Assembly: GCA_963169595.1 (NCBI GenBank)
Contig: CAUJFM010000234.1
Coordinates: 1-16,796, forward strand
Direction: 5' to 3'
DNA length: 16,796 bases
Source: Bacteroidota bacterium
Lineage (GTDB): Bacteria; Bacteroidota; Bacteroidia; Flavobacteriales_F; PHOS-HE28
Positions 13,770 through 16,796 of the stretch are shown here, in pieces. The first letter of the stretch is position 1. Every line of letters begins with the position of its first letter. Both the position numbers and the translations under genes were made by a program. The notes below the pieces were generated by a model, which saw nothing but the letters and a program-made list of their open reading frames with translations, ran no database searches and had not been told where the DNA came from.

Positions 13770-14568
13770 TGGGGAAGTCCTTGGACCGCACGTCGGCCAC
13801 ATAGGACGACACCGCCCCCGTGATCACCGCATGCAGGTCCGCATAGCGGCGCAGGAAGCGGGGCCGGAACTCGGTGTTGATGCCGAGCATGTCGTGGAGC
13901 ACGAGCACCTGGCCGTCCACACCGCCGCCCGCACCGATACCGATCACCGGAATGGATACACTGCGGGCCACCTCCTCGGCGAGCTTTGCCGGTATCTTCT
14001 CCAACACCAAGGCGAAGCAGCCGGCCTGCTCCAGCAGCCTGGCGTCCTCGCGCAGACGCTGTGCTTCGGCCTCCTCCTTGGCCCGCACCACATAGGTACC
14101 GAACTTATAGATGCTTTGTGGGGTGAGGCCGAGGTGGCCCATGACCGGAATGCCAGCCGTGAGGATGCGCTCGATGGAGCCGATGACCTCGCGGCCGCCC
14201 TCGAGCTTCACGGCGTGCGCCCCGCTCTCCTTCATGATCCGAATGGCACTGTTCAAGGCGCCCTTGCTGTTCCCCTGGTAGGTGCCGAAGGGCAGGTCCA
14301 CCACGATCAGCGCCCGTTGGCACCCGCGCACCACGCTGCTGGCATGGTAGATCATCTGGTCCAGGGTGATGGGCAAGGTGGTCTCGTGCCCGGCCATGAC
14401 GTTGCTGGCGCTATCGCCCACCAGGATCACGTCGATGCCGGCGGCATCCACCAGCCGGGCGAGGCTGAAGTCATAGGCCGTCAGCATGGCGATCGGGGTG
14501 CCGGACGACTTCATCTCCTGCAGCACGTGGGTCGTCACGCGCTTCACCTCCTTCAGGTTGGTGCTCAT
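13750..14568 (-). CDS. panB: 3-methyl-2-oxobutanoate hydroxymethyltransferase
   Basis: The 272-residue protein is PanB, which transfers a hydroxymethyl group from methylene-tetrahydrofolate to alpha-ketoisovalerate to make ketopantoate, the first committed step to pantothenate and CoA. Family motifs are complete: TAYDFSLARLVDAAGIDVIL (30-49), GDSASNV (51-57), PITLDQM (66-72), DLPFG (91-95), KLEGG (121-125), VMGHLGLTPQS (142-152), LEKIP (189-193) and GIGAGGGVDGQVLVLHD (210-226). Asp52, Asp91 and Glu123 fit the Mg ligands and Glu190 the catalytic base of the E. coli enzyme (Asp45, Asp84, Glu114, Glu181). I chose the ATG at 14568; upstream codons are low-complexity and include the promoter. A TAGCTTTG box lies about 34 bases upstream. 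No other pan gene is in the window. Confidence 0.97.
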   Translation of the reverse strand: MSTNLKEVKRVTTHVLQEMKSSGTPIAMLTAYDFSLARLVDAAGIDVILVGDSASNVMAGHETTLPITLDQMIYHASSVVRGCQRALIVVDLPFGTYQGNSKGALNSAIRIMKESGAHAVKLEGGREVIGSIERILTAGIPVMGHLGLTPQSIYKFGTYVVRAKEEAEAQRLREDARLLEQAGCFALVLEKIPAKLAEEVARSVSIPVIGIGAGGGVDGQVLVLHDMLGINTEFRPRFLRRYADLHAVITGAVSSYVADVRSKDFPNAGEQY

Positions 14569-14601
14569 GGCTTGGGATTGATCGGCCGCTGCCGCTCCGG
14601 G

Positions 14602-14609
14602 CAAAGCTA
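14602..14609 (-). promoter_or_regulatory. -7 box of the panB-rluA operon
   Basis: On the minus strand this is TAGCTTTG, a perfect TAnnTTTG. It places the transcript start near 14595 and a leader of about 27 bases before the panB ATG at 14568. A -33 TTG is not evident upstream. Confidence 0.6.
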
Positions 14610-14650
14610 CGCCCCCCGGTCCAGCCCACACGGACCGGTGGGACCAGCCG

Positions 14651-14680
14651 CTTCCCCTCCGTTCCCCGCCGTTCCCCGTT
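14651..14680. repeat. Three imperfect 10-base tandem repeats between panB and the lipoprotein gene
   Basis: CTTCCCCTCC, GTTCCCCGCC and GTTCCCCGTT follow each other without gaps. The 10-base period is about one helical turn. They lie between the two divergent -7 boxes (14602-14609 minus and 14708-14715 plus). They may be a binding site or only low-complexity sequence. Confidence 0.5.
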
Positions 14681-14707
14681 GCGGCCCGGCGGCTGTCCAC
14701 ATCCGGC

Positions 14708-14715
14708 TATATTTG
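14708..14715 (+). promoter_or_regulatory. -7 box of the lipoprotein gene at 14739
   Basis: TATATTTG is a perfect TAnnTTTG. The implied start is near 14722, with a leader of about 17 bases holding GGGGA before the ATG. The nearest upstream TTG (14679-14681) is 26 bases away, too far for a standard -33 element. Confidence 0.65.
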
Positions 14716-14738
14716 GCCTCCCCGCACGGGGATCCGCA

Positions 14739-15842
14739 ATGCGTCACCTCCTCCTCTTCCTCGCCGCCGCCACCGTGGCCGGCTGCAGCACCGACCTTGA
14801 GATCAACGCGCCGTACAAGAACGTGACCGTGGTCACGGGCCTGCTCAACATGCGCGACTCGGTGCACTTCGTCAAGATCAACAAGGCCTTCCTGGGTGAA
14901 GGGGACGCGTTCGTGTATGCCGCGATCCGGGACTCCAACGAATACCGGGATGAGGACATCACCCAGAAGGTTGTGTACCGGGTGAACGCCAGCGGACTGC
15001 CTATCGACTCCTTCCTACTTCATGACACCCTGATCACCGGCCGCGTACCCGGCGATTTCTACTACCCCGAACAAAAGGTCTACTACTTCCGCACCCCGAA
15101 CAGGATCCTCAACCAGAGCGGAACGCCGCAGATCAATTCGGGACCCACCTTCCTGCACCAGGCCGGCCTGTACAAGATCAAACTGAAGGTGAAGGGGCAG
15201 GACATCACCTCCACCACCAACATCGCCAACGACATCACGATCGCGGCGAACGACCAGGATACGATCAACAACGCCTCGGCGATCAACTTCATGAACGCCA
15301 CCGGCTCCGGCTACGGCATCTACGAGTTCAACTGGACCTCCTCCGTCTCGGGCAATCCGTGGACGAACCGGCGCTTCGTGGTGACCCTGGAGTTCAAATA
15401 CGATGAGGTGCGCGACGGCGCGAGCCAGCGCATCGTGAAGTCGCGCAATCTGGGCACGGTGGTGGCCACCGCCGGCGCACAGCCTTTGGCCGTGACCCTG
15501 CCCGGGGAGACCTTCTTCAGCTGGCTGCGCAACAGCATCCCCAACGACCCTTCCGTGGACCAGCGCATCTTCCGCGGCATCGACATCAAGGTGGACGTGG
15601 CCAACGCCGAATTCCACACCTACCTCACCCTCACCGAGCCCATCTCCAGCATCGTGGAAGACCGTCCGTCCTATTCCAACGTGGAAGGCGCTTACGGCCT
15701 CTGGGCCAGCCGGTACTACAAGAACGTGATCAACAAGCGTCTCAACGCCGCTTCGTTGAACGAGTTGATCAACGGCCCCTACACCGCCACCCTGGGTTTC
15801 TGCTCGGGCTTCAATGTCGGTCCGCCCTACGGCTGCGACTGA
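14739..15842 (+). CDS. Uncharacterised Bacteroidota lipoprotein (DUF4249-like layout)
   Basis: The 367-residue protein has a lipoprotein signal: MRHLLLFLAAATVAGC with lipidated Cys16 in a TVAGC lipobox. After it come alternating beta-strand-like segments such as DLEINAPYKNVTVVTGLLNM (19-38), many Asn, Thr and Tyr residues, and no catalytic motif. The C-terminal tail has two cysteines (FCSGFNVGPPYGCD). This resembles envelope lipoproteins of the DUF4249 kind, which are common in the phylum and of unknown role, but I would not assign the family firmly. Position +2 after Cys is Thr rather than Asp, so outer-membrane sorting is plausible. A perfect TATATTTG box and GGGGA before the ATG at 14739 support this start over a TTG at 14679. 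It is divergent from panB and upstream of dnaK, with 139 bases between. Confidence 0.85.
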   Translation: MRHLLLFLAAATVAGCSTDLEINAPYKNVTVVTGLLNMRDSVHFVKINKAFLGEGDAFVYAAIRDSNEYRDEDITQKVVYRVNASGLPIDSFLLHDTLITGRVPGDFYYPEQKVYYFRTPNRILNQSGTPQINSGPTFLHQAGLYKIKLKVKGQDITSTTNIANDITIAANDQDTINNASAINFMNATGSGYGIYEFNWTSSVSGNPWTNRRFVVTLEFKYDEVRDGASQRIVKSRNLGTVVATAGAQPLAVTLPGETFFSWLRNSIPNDPSVDQRIFRGIDIKVDVANAEFHTYLTLTEPISSIVEDRPSYSNVEGAYGLWASRYYKNVINKRLNAASLNELINGPYTATLGFCSGFNVGPPYGCD

Positions 15843-15870
15843 CGATCTGTCCTTTTGTCAGTACAATGCG

Positions 15871-15896
15871 TCCGGTGCGACAGCAACGACCGGACA
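15871..15896. repeat. Inverted repeat in the dnaK upstream region
   Basis: GTCCGGT (15871-15877) and ACCGGAC (15890-15896) are perfect complements around a 12-base spacer. The element starts 28 bases after the lipoprotein stop and lacks a T run, so it is a poor intrinsic terminator. It could be a protein-binding site or an RNA hairpin. Confidence 0.5.
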
Positions 15897-15912
15897 AAGC
15901 TGCCTTAAGCCG

Positions 15913-15946
15913 GGCCTGACAGGCCGCTGGCATACCCCTTGACAGG
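15913..15946. repeat. Palindrome and repeated TGACAGG words before dnaK
   Basis: GGCCTGACAGGCC (15913-15925) is a 6-base inverted repeat around one A. Its core CCTGACAGG (15915-15923) recurs as CTTGACAGG at 15938-15946, 23 bases on, about two helical turns. No TAnnTTTG box is clear here, so these words may be part of the dnaK control region. No CIRCE element was seen. Confidence 0.35.
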
Positions 15947-15981
15947 GAGGGCCGACCAGCAAACCGCAAGCAAGCAACAAC

Positions 15982-16796
15982 ATGAGCAAGATCATCGGTA
16001 TCGACCTGGGTACCACCAACAGCTGCGTAGCCGTGATGGAAGGCAACGAGCCGGTGGTGATCGCCAACAGCGAAGGCAAGCGCACCACCCCCAGCGTGGT
16101 GGCCTTTGTGGAAGGTGGCGAACGCAAAGTGGGCGATCCGGCCAAGCGCCAGGCGATCACCAACCCCCGGAACACCATCTTCTCCATCAAGCGCTTCATG
16201 GGCAACTCCTATGGTGAGTGCGAGAAGGAGATCGGCCGCGTGCCCTACGAGGTGGCCAAGGGCGACAACAACACGCCCCGGGTGAAGATCGGCGACCGCA
16301 TGTACACCCCGCAGGAGATCAGCGCGATGATCCTGCAGAAAATGAAGAAGACAGCCGAGGATTACCTCGGCACCACCGTGAGCGAGGCGGTGATCACCGT
16401 GCCCGCCTATTTCAACGATGCCCAGCGCCAGGCCACCAAGGAGGCCGGTGAGATCGCCGGCCTGAAGGTGCGCCGCATCATCAACGAACCCACCGCGGCC
16501 GCCCTGGCCTATGGCCTCGACAAGAAGGGCCAGGACCAGAAGATCGTGGTGTTCGACTGCGGTGGTGGCACGCACGACGTGAGCGTGCTGGAACTGGGTG
16601 ATGGCGTGTTCGAAGTGAAGAGCACCGAAGGGGATACCCACCTGGGCGGCGACGACTTCGACCAGGTGATCATCGATTGGCTGGCCGAGGAGTTCAAAGG
16701 CCAGTTCAACATCGACCTGCGCAAGGACCCCATGGCCCTGCAGCGTTTGAAGGACGCCGCCGAGAAGGCCAAGATCGAACTGAGCTCCACCACGAG
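15982..16796 (+). CDS. dnaK: Chaperone DnaK (Hsp70), 3' end cut by window edge
   Basis: The first 271 residues of the DnaK ATPase domain are present and the frame runs off the window. Motifs are in order: phosphate-1 IGIDLGTTNSCVAVMEG (5-21), SIKRFMG (68-74, catalytic Lys70), VPAYFNDAQRQAT (140-152), INEPTAAALAYG (167-178), phosphate-2 FDCGGGTHDVS (191-201) and the LGGDDFD segment (221-227). DnaK binds and releases exposed hydrophobic peptides in an ATP cycle with DnaJ and GrpE, in the cytosol. The His in GGGTHD in place of Phe is, as I recall, common in Flavobacteriales DnaK; Cys193 is less usual. The start has no Shine-Dalgarno but an A-rich leader (AAGCAACAAC before ATG), as is common for strongly expressed Bacteroidota genes. 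Confidence 0.97.
   Translation, partial: MSKIIGIDLGTTNSCVAVMEGNEPVVIANSEGKRTTPSVVAFVEGGERKVGDPAKRQAITNPRNTIFSIKRFMGNSYGECEKEIGRVPYEVAKGDNNTPRVKIGDRMYTPQEISAMILQKMKKTAEDYLGTTVSEAVITVPAYFNDAQRQATKEAGEIAGLKVRRIINEPTAAALAYGLDKKGQDQKIVVFDCGGGTHDVSVLELGDGVFEVKSTEGDTHLGGDDFDQVIIDWLAEEFKGQFNIDLRKDPMALQRLKDAAEKAKIELSSTT

Noticed and set aside
15811..16641. A 276-codon minus-strand frame opposite dnaK
   Set aside because: Mirror of the DnaK ATPase domain, rich in His, Ala, Gly and Leu, with no motif of its own.
1..16796. CRISPR arrays, tRNA or rRNA genes, insertion sequences, phage attachment sites
   Set aside because: No regularly spaced repeats, cloverleaf-like ends with CCA, transposase motifs or terminal inverted repeats were seen. 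Short RNAs cannot be excluded by eye.

Overview
The window (about 16.8 kb, GC-rich) reads as a chromosomal segment of a high-GC member of the Bacteroidota, most likely a Flavobacteriales-like lineage. Three signs support this. Several genes are preceded by the phylum's -7 promoter word TAnnTTTG. Start sites are often A-rich rather than carrying a strong Shine-Dalgarno. The gene content includes phylum-typical families: a wHTH/DUF4173 membrane cassette, a FucP-type MFS transporter, uncharacterised lipoproteins, a TerB-ABCG fusion, and DnaK with GGGTHD. I saw no insertion sequence, phage gene, CRISPR array, tRNA or rRNA. It looks like ordinary core and lineage-specific chromosome, not a mobile island.

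Layout. Positions 1-1707 (minus) hold a three-gene cassette: a six-TM protein, a small winged-helix regulator and a DUF4153/DUF4173-type membrane protein cut by the window edge. They overlap by 4 and 8 bases. A palindromic CAAAGT/ACTTTG element sits directly before the first start codon and looks like the regulator's own operator. Positions 1776-3202 (minus) hold a SAM-dependent methyltransferase and a ZIP-family metal transporter sharing one base (TGATG). Positions 3342-4302 (plus) hold a SiaB-like GHKL kinase and a SiaC-like (DUF1987) phosphoprotein, a partner-switching pair without SiaA or SiaD nearby.

Positions 4316-7402 (minus) encode a 1028-residue ABC protein: TerB-like helical domain, FHA-like beta region, ABCG ATPase, and membrane domain with a very large loop before the last helix. 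A minus-strand intrinsic terminator separates it from an upstream pair, a secreted 144-residue protein and a lipoprotein (7478-8826). A FucP/GluP-family sugar MFS transporter (8915-10204) and a possible 55-residue small protein (10304-10471) follow.

Positions 10591-13044 (plus) encode PriA, the primosomal helicase. Convergent to it, panB (pantothenate/CoA biosynthesis) and an RluA-type pseudouridine synthase overlap by 20 bases (13053-14568, minus). A divergent lipoprotein gene (14739-15842) with a perfect TATATTTG box and the start of dnaK (15982 to the edge) close the window.

No wholly new system is evident. The items most worth a second look are the orphan SiaB-SiaC switch, the three-half-site operator of the wHTH cassette, and the TerB/FHA-like/ABCG transporter isolated behind a terminator. 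All function calls come from reading the sequence; no database search was run.
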